Part shown: positions 8,414 to 16,663 of the stretch, one piece after another
Layout of the letters: each line of letters opens with the position of its first letter
Numbering within the stretch: position 1 is the first letter of the stretch
Assembly (NCBI GenBank): GCA_014239585.1
Contig: JAAZYP010000001.1
Coordinates: forward strand, 71,752-111,420
DNA length: 39,669 nt
Origin: Nanobdellota archaeon
GTDB taxonomy: Archaea; Nanobdellota; Nanobdellia; UBA10117; ARS21
Direction: 5' to 3'
The notes under the pieces: model-generated
What the model was told of the DNA's origin: nothing
What the model saw: the letters and a program-made list of their open reading frames with translations, nothing else
Databases searched by the model: none
Position numbers and translations under genes: made by a program

Positions 8414-9018
8414 TTCTGCTCATTTTTGTAAACCAAAAAACCTCCAATTAATAATGATCCGAAATATAATGTTGAATTTCCAGATAAAATTTTTGCACCA
8501 TCAAACATTCCGAAGGGGATCATATTTATCGCCATTAAAATCATATTTATTTTTTTTGAAACAATCCATGCATGATTATATTTAGGCCATTTTTTACTCA
8601 ATAAAATACCTTCAGATAACCAATAAAGTCCGAAATTAGTTGCCGGTCCAGCCAACGCTAAAATCGCAAATTTTGCAGGATCTGCAACAGCTAAAGTACT
8701 AACTACAAATGCAGGAACAAAAAATATAATGGGAGATTTAACATATTTCAATAAAACTCCAATCCCGAGACCGATTATACTAATATGTAAAATTGAATCA
8801 AATCCGTAAAACAAACCAACAAATTTATGTCCAAATTCATGCAATAAAACTGCAGGTGTGGCGATCATAGCAGCATATTTAAATTCTGCCCAAGAATCAT
8901 GTCCAAAATAGCTAGATAATTCATCTTGTGGTTTTCGGATAAATCCTGAAAAGATATATCCCATCGCCATAGTCAAAATTGCAATATCTATAAGTTCTTG
9001 ACCAGAGATTATTCCCAT
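8386..9018 (-). CDS. Site-2-protease-like (M50) membrane metalloprotease
   Basis: A polytopic membrane zinc protease. LLHEFGHKFVG supplies HEFGH at 60-64 within a membrane helix, and NMIPFGMFDGAKIL supplies the third metal ligand, Asp173. LALAGPATNFG (121-130) is the GPxxN motif found between the two. There is no PDZ or CBS domain, so this is the minimal 210-residue form. A TATA element at 9040-9051 lies about 26 bases before the ATG. It is coupled to acyP. A role in regulated intramembrane proteolysis is known for the family; its substrate here is unknown. Confidence 0.9.
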   Translation of the reverse strand: MGIISGQELIDIAILTMAMGYIFSGFIRKPQDELSSYFGHDSWAEFKYAAMIATPAVLLHEFGHKFVGLFYGFDSILHISIIGLGIGVLLKYVKSPIIFFVPAFVVSTLAVADPAKFAILALAGPATNFGLYWLSEGILLSKKWPKYNHAWIVSKKINMILMAINMIPFGMFDGAKILSGNSTLYFGSLLIGGFLVYKNEQKWRNYALKF

Positions 9019-9039
9019 AATATTCCCTGCTCATACCCG

Positions 9040-9080
9040 CTTAAATAACTCTCGATTCCAAAGAAAAACTTTATAAAAGC
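9040..9080. promoter_or_regulatory. Divergent TATA boxes for M50 protease and rpl15e
   Basis: On the minus strand AGTTATTTAAGC is centred near 9044, 26 bases from the protease ATG at 9018. On the plus strand CTTTATAAAAGC at 9069-9080 is centred 24 bases before the rpl15e ATG at 9098. This supports the first ATG of rpl15e rather than the one at 9104. Confidence 0.55.
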
Positions 9081-9097
9081 ACTTCCCAAGCATACTT

Positions 9098-9613
9098 ATG
9101 TCCATGTACAAATACATCAATAAGCTTTGGAAGAGACCAAAAGCACATTTCGGAACTGACGCTTGGAAAAATTGGCTTGTAGAACTTAGAAGTCGACCAG
9201 CATTTGAACGAATTGAAAAACCTACTCGATTAGATCGAGCTAGAGCGCTTGGATATAAATCAAAACAAGGAATTTTTATAATTAGAGGAAGTGTTCCAAA
9301 GGGAACAACTAAACGACCTAAATTTACGGGTGGACGAAGACCTAAGCGATATACTCGAAGAGGAACTCATGCAAGAAGTAAACAATCAGTTATTGAAATG
9401 AGAGCTTCAAGAAAATATCCAAATGCTGAGGTATTAAATTCTTATTGGGTTGGTGAAGATGGAAAACGAGTATGGTACGAAGTCATCATGGTCGACAGAG
9501 ATCACCCATCAATTAAATCAGACAGAACGCTGTCATGGATTACGACTAAGAAAAATCGAGTCGCCAGAGGATTAACTTCATCTGGGAAAAAAGCTAGAGG
9601 ATTAGTTCGATAA
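9098..9613 (+). CDS. rpl15e: Large-subunit ribosomal protein L15e
   Basis: A structural protein of the archaeal large ribosomal subunit. MSMYKYINKLWKRP, RARALGYKSKQGIFIIRGSVPKG and the basic run GGRRPKRYTRRGTHARSK are the L15e signature. The C-terminus has WYEVIMVDRDHPSIKSD and ends in a basic tail. The 171 residues are slightly shorter than usual (about 185-195). In many archaea L15e heads the exosome superoperon next to Rpp30; here Rpp30 lies 3.2 kb downstream with an orphan cluster between them. Confidence 0.97.
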   Translation: MSMYKYINKLWKRPKAHFGTDAWKNWLVELRSRPAFERIEKPTRLDRARALGYKSKQGIFIIRGSVPKGTTKRPKFTGGRRPKRYTRRGTHARSKQSVIEMRASRKYPNAEVLNSYWVGEDGKRVWYEVIMVDRDHPSIKSDRTLSWITTKKNRVARGLTSSGKKARGLVR

Positions 9614-9614
9614 A

Positions 9615-9626
9615 AGTTTTTAATAG
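9615..9626 (+). promoter_or_regulatory. TATA box for the 9646 orphan cluster
   Basis: AGTTTTTAATAG, just after the rpl15e stop, is centred 25 bases before the ATG at 9646. This suggests that the orphan cluster has its own leaderless transcript. Confidence 0.45.
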
Positions 9627-9645
9627 AATCACGTAATTCTAGTTT

Positions 9646-10356
9646 ATGCGTCGCTACGAAAAAAGCGTAGAGGAGATTACAGATATTCTTGATTCTGCTC
9701 TCGAATCTGGCAAAGCATTTTGGGCAATTGAAGTTGGATCTCGAAATGCTCGAAAACCCAAACTTGAACAAGCCATTAGAGAGGCACAAGATACAAAGAA
9801 TTTTTTAGCAACTAGAGGAGATTATAATCCAATGGTTCTATCAACACTAATTTCTTTAGGATCGGGAATTACGCGTTCAAAAGGAAGAAAACGATTAACA
9901 GACAAAATTGATCGAATTTATGCTGCTGAAATGAATCCAAACATCCTTCAATATACAATTAACAAGATAAATAAATTACAATCAAATTTAATTTTTTCAA
10001 AATCTGAACGAGAAATAATTGAATCATCAAATTATTTGGAATTTGTTACACACGTTCGTTCCAGATCATCAGAAATAATAGATCTCAATCAGGAAACTCA
10101 GGGAAAAATTCCCGAAGAATATTTTTCTCAGATGTTAGGAATGGTTTTTCCTGACGCGATAATTCTCCCGCGAGTACAATATAATTGTGTAGGTGCTCGA
10201 ACACTTAGATTTGAAACTGAAGAATTACATCCTAAACCTTCTGAAGTTGATATTCTCTTAATTGACGATCCAAATACAATTTTCAGAAATGCACCGTTAC
10301 TTGAACAACCACCTTATAATCTGGAGAATCTTTTGCTAACTAAGGATTTAATATGA
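9646..10356 (+). CDS. Hypothetical protein (236 aa), first gene of orphan cluster
   Basis: Not recognised. The protein is soluble with no signal peptide or membrane helix. Residues 1-60 are helical and charged (MRRYEKSVEEITDILDSALES). The C-terminal third is more beta-like (FPDAIILPRVQYNCVGARTLRFETEEL) and ends with SEVDILLIDDPNTIFRN. No catalytic signature is evident. Its stop and the next gene's start overlap as ATGA, which couples it to the exported FKBP gene. A TATA box lies 25 bases before the start. Base use matches its neighbours. Confidence 0.65.
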   Translation: MRRYEKSVEEITDILDSALESGKAFWAIEVGSRNARKPKLEQAIREAQDTKNFLATRGDYNPMVLSTLISLGSGITRSKGRKRLTDKIDRIYAAEMNPNILQYTINKINKLQSNLIFSKSEREIIESSNYLEFVTHVRSRSSEIIDLNQETQGKIPEEYFSQMLGMVFPDAIILPRVQYNCVGARTLRFETEELHPKPSEVDILLIDDPNTIFRNAPLLEQPPYNLENLLLTKDLI

Positions 10357-10682
10357 AACAAAAAAAATTAATTTTAATGATTTTAGTAGCATTTTTATTA
10401 CTTACTTTTCTAAATCCTTCTATGGCAAAACAAGGCGATACAGTTGCAGTTGATTATTGGTTAACTGCGGATGACAAACAAATTGATACATCTGAAGGAA
10501 GAGGATTATTTGAATTTACTCTTGGAAAAGGTCAAGTAATTCCAGGTTTCGACAAAGCAGTTGAAGGAATGAAAGTAGGCGAAGAAAAAACAGTAGTTCT
10601 TACTGGAAACGATGCTTATACACAAGGACCACTTGCGGGAAAAGATTTAACTTTCAGAATCATTTTGAGAGAAATTAAATGA
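10353..10682 (+). CDS. Exported FKBP-type peptidyl-prolyl isomerase
   Basis: Catalyses proline isomerisation during folding, here probably outside the cell. Residues 1-25 are a signal peptide or membrane anchor (MKQKKLILMILVAFLLLTF). The FKBP core follows: GDTVAVDYWLTADDKQIDTSEGRG, then FTLGKGQVIPGFDKAVEGMKVGE. The segment between NDAYTQG and PLAGKDLTFRIIL is shorter than in FKBP12, so this is a minimal FKBP without the insert-in-flap chaperone domain common in archaea. It is ATGA-coupled to both neighbours, so its client may be encoded in the cluster, but that is speculation. Confidence 0.88.
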   Translation: MKQKKLILMILVAFLLLTFLNPSMAKQGDTVAVDYWLTADDKQIDTSEGRGLFEFTLGKGQVIPGFDKAVEGMKVGEEKTVVLTGNDAYTQGPLAGKDLTFRIILREIK

Positions 10683-10939
10683 ATGTATATGAATCTCGAC
10701 CGGAAACTCCTAAAAACGGAGATATCCACATTTATTCCATGAGAGGTTCATCTATTTTATTTCAAGGAAAATCAGATACAATTCTTTTTGAAGGAGACGT
10801 TTTTGCAGAAAAATATTCTAATGACGAATGGAACAAACTTTCAAAGATTCCGCTAAATTCAAAATTTTATGATTCGAGAGGAGAACGAGAAACGTTAGAC
10901 GATTTCATTCAATATTTTGAAGGATTATCTAAAAAATGA
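10679..10939 (+). CDS. Hypothetical protein (86 aa)
   Basis: Not recognised. A small acidic soluble protein with probable beta strands (GDIHIYSMRGSSILFQGKSD, then ILFEGDVFAE) and a helical C-terminus ending FEGLSKK. It overlaps the FKBP gene by four bases and the following 38-residue ORF in an ATGA arrangement. This coupling is the main evidence that it is real. Function unknown. Confidence 0.6.
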   Translation: MNVYESRPETPKNGDIHIYSMRGSSILFQGKSDTILFEGDVFAEKYSNDEWNKLSKIPLNSKFYDSRGERETLDDFIQYFEGLSKK

Positions 10940-11052
10940 GCACCGTTGAAAATGAAAAAAGAATCAAAGAATTCATGGACAAAGGAATGACTCGAGAATC
11001 CGCAAAAATAATTCTGGGACTTACAGGGGATGAAAATGAAAAAAATATCTAA
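10936..11052 (+). CDS. 38-residue leader-like ORF before the DUF2779 nuclease
   Basis: MSTVENEKRIKEFMDKGMTR starts at an ATG overlapping the previous stop (ATGA) and runs for 38 codons, ending at TAA 11050-11052. That stop lies 20 bases inside the downstream nuclease gene. The peptide is charged and helical (KRIKEFMDKGMTRESAKIIL), resembling a UBA- or CUE-like helix pair, but it is too short to assign. Double coupling suggests it is translated and may set the translation rate of the nuclease. Confidence 0.5.
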   Translation: MSTVENEKRIKEFMDKGMTRESAKIILGLTGDENEKNI

Positions 11053-12451
11053 AACCGATTATGTTCAAAGTCTAAAATGTATGAATGTAGTTTGGCATAG
11101 ATTTCATGATCGTTCAAAACTTCCAGATTTATCCAATAATTTAATTGTTCAACTTGGAACCGAATTTGGTATTTTTGCAACAAAACTTTATCCCAAAGGA
11201 GTTATGATTGATACTGAATATTCGAAAGCAGCTAAAGAAACCGAAAAATATCTCGATATAGGAATCCCAATTTTTGAAGCAACTTTTGAAACCGAAAAAT
11301 TATATTGTAAGGTAGATATACTTGAACCTTCAACAAATGGTTTTGACATCATTGAAGTTAAATCTAGTTCTAGTGTAAAAAAAGATCACTATGATGATAT
11401 TGCTTTTCAAAAACATGTTCTCGAAAAACTTGGATACACAATAAACAATTGCTATCTGATGCATGCAAATAAAAAATATATTCGAAAAGGAAAATTAAAT
11501 CTTTCTGAACTTTTTCAAAAAACAGATGTCACTGAAAAAGTAAATCAATTAGAAAATACAATCGCACCAAATATTGAAAAAATAATAAAATATATTTCTC
11601 AAAAACTTCCTGATAACAAACACAAATTTTGTGCCAAACCAAAACAATGCGACTTAAGAGAAATCTGCTGGAACCATTTACCCGAACACAATATTTTGGA
11701 ATTACACGGACTTTGGTTTAATCATGCTGCACCACTAATGGACCAAGGAATATTGTCAATTCTAGATTTACCCGAAGAATTTTTTGAGAAACATAAACAT
11801 ACAATACAGAAAAATGCAATTTCCTCTGGTGAACCTCAAATAAATAAATCCGAAATCGAAGAATTCAAAAAATCATTATCATTTCCATTATCTTATTTTG
11901 ATTTCGAAACATTGGGAACACCAATTCCGCTTCATGACGGATTAAATCCGTGGGGAAAATTTCCATTTCAATATTCTATTCATATTGATGACGAAAAAAA
12001 ATTGACGCACTTAGAATTTCTTGCAGATTCAGATCAAGATCCACGAGAAGATTTAGCAAAACAATTAATCAAAGATATGCCAAAAACAGGAAGTATCATA
12101 ACATTCAATATGAGTTTTGAAAAAGGCGTAATTAAAGAGTTAGCCAAAAGATTTCCAAAATATGAGCAAGAGCTTAAGTCAATGATTGAAAGAATTGTCG
12201 ATCTTCAAACTATTTTCAAAAAATTTCATTATTATCATGCTGATCAAAAAGGAAGCGCTTCACTAAAATTTGTTCTTCCAGTTTTCTCCGACAAAAAATA
12301 TTCCGAACTCGAAATCCAAAACGGTCAAGAAGCATTTTCTGCATTTTACAATAAATATTATCTCAAAAAGAAAGGCGTGTCAAGAAAGGCACTTCTTGAT
12401 TATTGCGCATTAGATACTCTTGCGATGGTTGAGATACTTGAAGGGATTTAG
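11030..12451 (+). CDS. DUF2779 two-domain nuclease (Fe-S RecB-like plus DnaQ-like)
   Basis: The 473 residues combine two predicted nuclease domains. Residues 10-215 look like a PD-(D/E)xK RecB/Cas4-type domain: Asp96 in CKVDIL, then Glu109 and Lys111 in IIEVKSS. Four cysteines, C17 and C201-x5-C207-x5-C213, match the iron-sulfur staple of Cas4 and AddB. Residues 285-473 look like a DnaQ/DEDD 3'-5' exonuclease, with YFDFET (Asp291, Glu293), ITFNMSFEKG and YCALDTLAMV (Tyr458, Asp462). This order matches DUF2779 proteins. Starts at 11030 and 11036 are both possible; AGGGG just upstream spaces better to 11036. It overlaps the 38-residue ORF. The substrate is unknown; DNA repair or defence are candidates. 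Confidence 0.85.
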   Translation: MKMKKISKTDYVQSLKCMNVVWHRFHDRSKLPDLSNNLIVQLGTEFGIFATKLYPKGVMIDTEYSKAAKETEKYLDIGIPIFEATFETEKLYCKVDILEPSTNGFDIIEVKSSSSVKKDHYDDIAFQKHVLEKLGYTINNCYLMHANKKYIRKGKLNLSELFQKTDVTEKVNQLENTIAPNIEKIIKYISQKLPDNKHKFCAKPKQCDLREICWNHLPEHNILELHGLWFNHAAPLMDQGILSILDLPEEFFEKHKHTIQKNAISSGEPQINKSEIEEFKKSLSFPLSYFDFETLGTPIPLHDGLNPWGKFPFQYSIHIDDEKKLTHLEFLADSDQDPREDLAKQLIKDMPKTGSIITFNMSFEKGVIKELAKRFPKYEQELKSMIERIVDLQTIFKKFHYYHADQKGSASLKFVLPVFSDKKYSELEIQNGQEAFSAFYNKYYLKKKGVSRKALLDYCALDTLAMVEILEGI

Positions 12452-12452
12452 A

Positions 12453-12779
12453 TCAGTCATTCAAATAACAAACATATCTAGGTTTTAGGGCGTCTATTAG
12501 TTCTTCATCAGTGTAGTCGCTTAAGTCCTTGCAGTCTTCGCAGGTTGGGCAAGGTTCAGGTGTTGGAGCATCGGGACAAATTGTAGATGCAGGACATTCA
12601 GGAATTATTGGAACTTCTACTGAGTTGACGCCGGCATCATAAGCGATTGTTCCGGAAACTGCGCCAACCAAAAGTAAGGCGGTCAAAGCTTTGCCAGGTA
12701 AAAAGTTAATTGCCAAATCAATAATATCAAAAAATCCGATAAAAAACGGTTCTTTTTTTTGTTCTTTCTTTTTGGCCAT
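12453..12779 (-). CDS. Membrane-anchored Cys/Pro-rich small protein
   Basis: Not recognised. From the ATG at 12779 the protein is about 107 residues: a basic N-terminus (MAKKKEQKKEPFF), a hydrophobic segment at about residues 27-48 (PGKALTALLLVGAVSG), then a Pro/Cys-rich outer region (CPASTICPDAPTPEPCPTC, EDCKDLSDYTDEELIDALK) ending RYVCYLND. Six to seven cysteines suggest disulfides or metal binding outside the membrane. The start is supported by a TATA box centred 25 bases upstream. It converges on the DUF2779 gene with a one-base gap. Confidence 0.6.
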   Translation of the reverse strand: MAKKKEQKKEPFFIGFFDIIDLAINFLPGKALTALLLVGAVSGTIAYDAGVNSVEVPIIPECPASTICPDAPTPEPCPTCEDCKDLSDYTDEELIDALKPRYVCYLND

Positions 12780-12794
12780 AAAAAAGGTAAAATC

Positions 12795-12812
12795 TCTAAA
12801 TATATAAATAAT
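12795..12812. promoter_or_regulatory. Single TATA element serving both directions
   Basis: TAAATATATAAATA at about 12797-12810 reads as a good TATA box on both strands. Its centre, near 12804, is 26 bases from the rnp3 ATG at 12830 and 25 bases from the minus-strand ATG at 12779. The whole intergenic region is 50 bases. One element may fire leaderless transcripts both ways. Confidence 0.5.
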
Positions 12813-12829
12813 CGGATTCAAAGTAAAGT

Positions 12830-13420
12830 ATGGATTTCCTAATGTACAATAAGCAAACGAAAGATGTTATTGGAGATTATATTTATTTGGTCGGTCCGAA
12901 TGAATATAAAAGAGTTAAAGGTAACACGACATTAGAGATAGGAGTTTTGTATGAACCGAAATCTGGAGATTTAAACGAATTAAAAAAGTTTGATTGTGTG
13001 GTTATCGGTAAAGCAACTAATGAAAAGATTTTAAGAAAATTGATTGAACACAAAAAAGTTTATGGAGTTACTGGAATTGAAACTGATCGAGGTCGAGAAC
13101 ACACACACTATCGTCGATCGAATATGAATCAAGTAATTGCTAAGATGATAAAAGATAATGAGAAAGTTTATATTTTGGATTTTAAATATTTATTAAATTC
13201 AAAAAAGCGTGGAAAATTAATAGGAAGAATTTTACAGAACACTAAATTTTTGAATAAATATAAGTGTAAAACTGGAATTGCCACATTTGCTGAAAGCGTT
13301 TATGGAACTAGATTTGAAGATAATTTGGAAGCATTAGGTAGAGTTTTAGGAATGAAGAAATTGGCAAAGTTTGAAGAAAAATCAAACCTGCCAAAAGGCG
13401 TTAGAATTTTAGAAAACTAA
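12830..13420 (+). CDS. rnp3: RNase P protein component 3 (Rpp30)
   Basis: A protein subunit of RNase P, which removes 5' leaders from precursor tRNA; Rpp30 pairs with Pop5. The 196 residues match the Rpp30 PHP-like barrel in its most conserved part: YRRSNMNQVIAKMIKDNEKV, FKYLLNSKKRGKLIGRILQN, CKTGIATFAESVYG and EALGRVLGM. The N-terminal half is divergent and the protein is a little shorter than usual. The partner Pop5 is at 19.5-19.8 kb. In the classic archaeal superoperon Rpp30 and Pop5 are adjacent, so this copy has been moved. It overlaps the convergent beta-CASP nuclease by 12 bases. Confidence 0.8.
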   Translation: MDFLMYNKQTKDVIGDYIYLVGPNEYKRVKGNTTLEIGVLYEPKSGDLNELKKFDCVVIGKATNEKILRKLIEHKKVYGVTGIETDRGREHTHYRRSNMNQVIAKMIKDNEKVYILDFKYLLNSKKRGKLIGRILQNTKFLNKYKCKTGIATFAESVYGTRFEDNLEALGRVLGMKKLAKFEEKSNLPKGVRILEN

Positions 13421-14710
13421 CTCTTCGCCTTGTTTTGGTGCTATTGCGTCCAATGACAATTGACTTCTTAATTCCATTGCGAATCTCGGACAGTGTGCTC
13501 CGTGGATACAAAGAACTTTCTTTGGTCGTAAATCTTTAACCAATTTTAGTAATTCGTCTCTTCCAGCATGAGAACTTAGTTCGAAATTATACATCGGACA
13601 TTTGACTTTTAAATCAACATCTTCAGTGACATATCTTCCGGTGTCCGCCAGATATCTTCCTGCTGTTCCAGGAATTTGGTAACCTGCAGTTATTAGTGCA
13701 GATTTCGGATCAGTGTAAACGTGTTTGATGTAGTGTGCAATTGGTCCACCGTCCATTGAACCACCAGTAGTGATTATAGCGCACGGTTTTGTTGCTGCTT
13801 TTCGTCTTTGTTCTTGAGTTTTAATCAAGATTGCTTTCTTCATACCACTCTTTAATTGAACAGAATTCCGAATGAACTTCGGATTTCTTGAAGAAATATC
13901 TACTGCCGCTCGGCCCATTCCGTCTACATATACTGGGAAATCTATGCCGTATTTTTCCAAAATCATCAATAATTCAGGTGCTCGTATAGCAAAAGAAGGA
14001 ATTAATGCAACTCCTCCACCCTTTACTGTCTTTTTGACTTGGTCTGCGAATGCTTTTTCGATTTTAGCCCGTTTATCTAATGATCTGGAACTGTAAGTTG
14101 TTTCCATGATTAGTAGATCGATGTTTTTAAGATGAGAATAATCTGCACCGTTTACTAGTTGAGTATCTTCGATTTTGAAATCGCTAGTATACAGAATTTT
14201 CTTTCCAGACATTTCAATTAATGCCATTGCAGATCCAGGAATGTGTCCTGCATCGTAGAAAGTTATTTTTGTATCTCCAATCATAAATGGTTTTTTGTAG
14301 TTAACAATATCCCATGCATGAAGTACACTTTTGATGTCATTTCGTCCAAAATTTCGAGGTTTACCTTTTAATTTTCCAACTTTTAGACTATCATAAAGAA
14401 CTAATTCTGCTAAATCTTTTGTTGCTTGCGTACCAAATATTTTTGGTTTTTTCTTTTGCACAGTCCATAATTCTGGAACTGAACCACAGTGATCTAGGTG
14501 TCCGTGACAGATTACTACTCCATCAACAGGAGTTTTTGGTAGTAATGGTCCAATTCCATCGGAAACATTAAATCCAAATTCCATAGAAATACGGTCTTTA
14601 CCGTTATCTAAAATTACTGCGTTGTTACCGACTTCTCTGAAGCCACCGTTACATTCGATCTTAATTGATCTATCTTTGTTTGTTTTATTTTCTATTTTTT
14701 TGTTTTTCAT
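13409..14710 (-). CDS. Beta-CASP metallo-beta-lactamase ribonuclease, aCPSF2-like
   Basis: An RNA-processing nuclease of the archaeal CPSF/RNase J superfamily. Metal motifs: CHGHLDHCGSVPELW, DAGHIPGSAMAL and LYTSDFK. Beta-CASP motifs: the acidic motif near METTYSSRS, then SSHAGRDELL and CIHGAHCPRF. The 433 residues lack the N-terminal KH domains of aCPSF1, which points to the aCPSF2 group. The first 17 residues are an Asn/Lys-rich extension. It lies head-on against Rpp30 and just downstream of the large RNA-decay and translation operon. Confidence 0.9.
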   Translation of the reverse strand: MKNKKIENKTNKDRSIKIECNGGFREVGNNAVILDNGKDRISMEFGFNVSDGIGPLLPKTPVDGVVICHGHLDHCGSVPELWTVQKKKPKIFGTQATKDLAELVLYDSLKVGKLKGKPRNFGRNDIKSVLHAWDIVNYKKPFMIGDTKITFYDAGHIPGSAMALIEMSGKKILYTSDFKIEDTQLVNGADYSHLKNIDLLIMETTYSSRSLDKRAKIEKAFADQVKKTVKGGGVALIPSFAIRAPELLMILEKYGIDFPVYVDGMGRAAVDISSRNPKFIRNSVQLKSGMKKAILIKTQEQRRKAATKPCAIITTGGSMDGGPIAHYIKHVYTDPKSALITAGYQIPGTAGRYLADTGRYVTEDVDLKVKCPMYNFELSSHAGRDELLKLVKDLRPKKVLCIHGAHCPRFAMELRSQLSLDAIAPKQGEELVF

Positions 14711-14754
14711 TGTTTTATACTAAATAAAAATCGCCTTGACGAATTCTATTGTGA

Positions 14755-15087
14755 TTATGATGTGAGGGAAATTGATTGGCCGTTTTTAAGCTTATGCTTT
14801 TTTATGAAACCCGCTGGAGTCTCAATTATGTATTTAGCCGGCTTTTTTGGAGATATTTTGAATTTGAAAGGCATAACTTTTTGTTTAAGTGAAACAATTT
14901 TTTTGTCTCTTATCCAAATGATATCTATTGGTTTTCTAACAAAACAAGTGTGTAAAGTTGAGTGCGCAATCGAAGGATAAAAAGTTTCTAAGACAATCGG
15001 TTGAATTTTACGAAACATTAGTCCGAAAGTAAATTTACCTAAATATTTTGCCTCGAATAACTTTTTTCGTCCTTGTTTAATTATCAT
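14755..15087 (-). CDS. DUF192 family protein
   Basis: A 110-residue beta-rich protein with the DUF192 pattern: KYLGKFTFGLMFRK (the GLM[FY] motif), a central MHTLFM-like region here reading STLHTCFVRKPIDIIWIRD, and the end YIIETPAGFIKKHKLKNGQ. Unlike many relatives it has no signal peptide. Its ATG overlaps the rps2 stop (ATGA), making it the last gene of the L7Ae-to-S2 run. Function of the family is unknown. Confidence 0.85.
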   Translation of the reverse strand: MIIKQGRKKLFEAKYLGKFTFGLMFRKIQPIVLETFYPSIAHSTLHTCFVRKPIDIIWIRDKKIVSLKQKVMPFKFKISPKKPAKYIIETPAGFIKKHKLKNGQSISLTS

Positions 15088-15668
15088 TCAGAAAAATTAT
15101 CCAAAGGTAATTCCCCGCCTTTTTTTATGCTACCTTTGATTTTCAAATATTCATTTGCTAAAACCCAATAAACTAGGCCTAATGATCTTGAACCTTTGTT
15201 GTTACAAATTATTGAAACATCAATATTTTTGAAAGTGTTATTTGAATCACAAAGTGCGACAACAGGAATACCGACATGATATGAATCTTTGATTGCATTC
15301 TTATCTCCTCTCGGGTCTGCTACAAACATAACTTTCGGTTCCATGAATGTTTTCAATTGAGAGTTAGTGATTATTCCTGCAGGATATCTTCCAACAAAGA
15401 ATTTTGCACCGATTGATTCAGCAAATGCTTTTGCTGCCTTCCAACCATTTTCTCTTCGACAAACAACTAAAATATCTTCAGGATTGTATTTAGCTAAAAA
15501 TTCTGCTCCAGATTTTAATTTTTCATCAATTTTTTGAACATCTAAAATTGCAACACCATTTTTTGGGTTGACTTTGTGAATATATTCAGACATATCTTTT
15601 GTTTTGAATTTGGTTCCGATTTGAATTCCAGATTCAAGATATTGATCGACAGCGACTAAGTTACTCAT
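15084..15668 (-). CDS. rps2: Small-subunit ribosomal protein S2
   Basis: Small-subunit ribosomal protein S2 (uS2). [18 protein letters not shown] near the N-terminus, [40 protein letters not shown] and [20 protein letters not shown] are the S2 blocks. The start at 15668 ([11 protein letters not shown]) overlaps the end of rpoK by eight bases; an ATG three codons earlier is also possible. The rpoK-rps2 order is conserved in archaea, where it usually follows L13-S9-RpoN; those three are absent here and exosome genes precede it instead. Confidence 0.97.
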   Translation of the reverse strand: MSNLVAVDQYLESGIQIGTKFKTKDMSEYIHKVNPKNGVAILDVQKIDEKLKSGAEFLAKYNPEDILVVCRRENGWKAAKAFAESIGAKFFVGRYPAGIITNSQLKTFMEPKVMFVADPRGDKNAIKDSYHVGIPVVALCDSNNTFKNIDVSIICNNKGSRSLGLVYWVLANEYLKIKGSIKKGGELPLDNFSE

Positions 15669-15876
15669 CGTCTTCATCCTTTTCTTCTTCGATTTTTATT
15701 GGTGCGGGTCGATTAACTGTAATTGGAAGAACTCCACTTGCGAGTTCTTCCTTAGCAATTTGAACGGTATTGTACAAATCTTTTGGTCGTTTTATCAAAA
15801 TCGGAGCACCCATAGATAATTGTAGCGCACGCGCTCCAATAATTCTTGCCGTCTCAAATTTTGTTAATTTAACCAT
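15661..15876 (-). CDS. rpoK: RNA polymerase subunit K (Rpb6/omega homologue)
   Basis: A small assembly subunit of archaeal RNA polymerase. [23 protein letters not shown] is the Rpb6/omega signature, then [20 protein letters not shown]. At 71 residues it ends in an acidic tail (EEEKDEDDE), longer than in many archaea. It overlaps rps2 and sits one base after the end of Rrp42. Confidence 0.97.
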   Translation of the reverse strand: MVKLTKFETARIIGARALQLSMGAPILIKRPKDLYNTVQIAKEELASGVLPITVNRPAPIKIEEEKDEDDE

Positions 15877-15877
15877 T

Positions 15878-16663
15878 TTAATATTTGTTTATAAGCTTAC
15901 GTAGCTCTTTACCTTTGCTTGTTGCTAATTTTACAGCATTTTTAAGCTCTTCGTTTGTGACTGGAGTCACTCCGCCTTTTTGCATTGCGCAGATATTTCC
16001 ATTATCTATTGTTGCAATGTTTAGTCGAGCTTCCATAATCGATTCTTCTTCGAAAGTTGGATCAATTAATAATTTATCTCCAACTTTAGCAATAGTAACC
16101 ATTACTGGAACATTTTGAAGTTTAACTCCATTTTTTGTTCTAGTTTCATGTGCCACTTTGCCAGATTCAGCATCGTATTCAGGGAATTTAGCATTTTTTA
16201 TTGCAAGCAATGCTGCAATAACTCCTGCGTCAAATAAATTTCCATCTGCATTTGTCGGATAGATATCTACTGACAACATCCATGCTGCTTCACCTTCTTC
16301 GATACAAAGATCTTCAAAGTTTACAGTTTTAGATTCTCTAATTGCTCGGTCCACAACTCTCGAAAGCTCAATAGATTCCGGAGAAGGTGGCCCACTTCTG
16401 TAGTTTGGATTTGAAATCGGACTAAGTTCACCGTTTACCATAAACATACCTTGATTAGCTGTGTCCGGATAAGGTTTACCTACCGAAAATTTTACTCCAG
16501 CAATGACTTCAGTGTTACCTAGCCGAACTCTTGCAGATCCATTTGCTTGTGGAATAATTCCCGTTTCAATTTCAATATCTCGGTAGTCTTCTAATTTTCT
16601 ACCGTCAGATCTCACATTATTGTTAAGTGATTCCTTGATAAATTCTGTATTTACTAAACTCAT
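15878..16663 (-). CDS. rrp42: Exosome subunit Rrp42 (non-catalytic RNase PH-like)
   Basis: Forms the hexameric exosome ring with Rrp41. [37 protein letters not shown] and [32 protein letters not shown] are the Rrp42 blocks. [17 protein letters not shown] takes the place of the catalytic acidic motif, as expected for the structural subunit. The 261 residues are normal length. The start overlaps the Rrp41 stop by four bases, in keeping with the equal amounts needed. Confidence 0.97.
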   Translation of the reverse strand: MSLVNTEFIKESLNNNVRSDGRKLEDYRDIEIETGIIPQANGSARVRLGNTEVIAGVKFSVGKPYPDTANQGMFMVNGELSPISNPNYRSGPPSPESIELSRVVDRAIRESKTVNFEDLCIEEGEAAWMLSVDIYPTNADGNLFDAGVIAALLAIKNAKFPEYDAESGKVAHETRTKNGVKLQNVPVMVTIAKVGDKLLIDPTFEEESIMEARLNIATIDNGNICAMQKGGVTPVTNEELKNAVKLATSKGKELRKLINKY

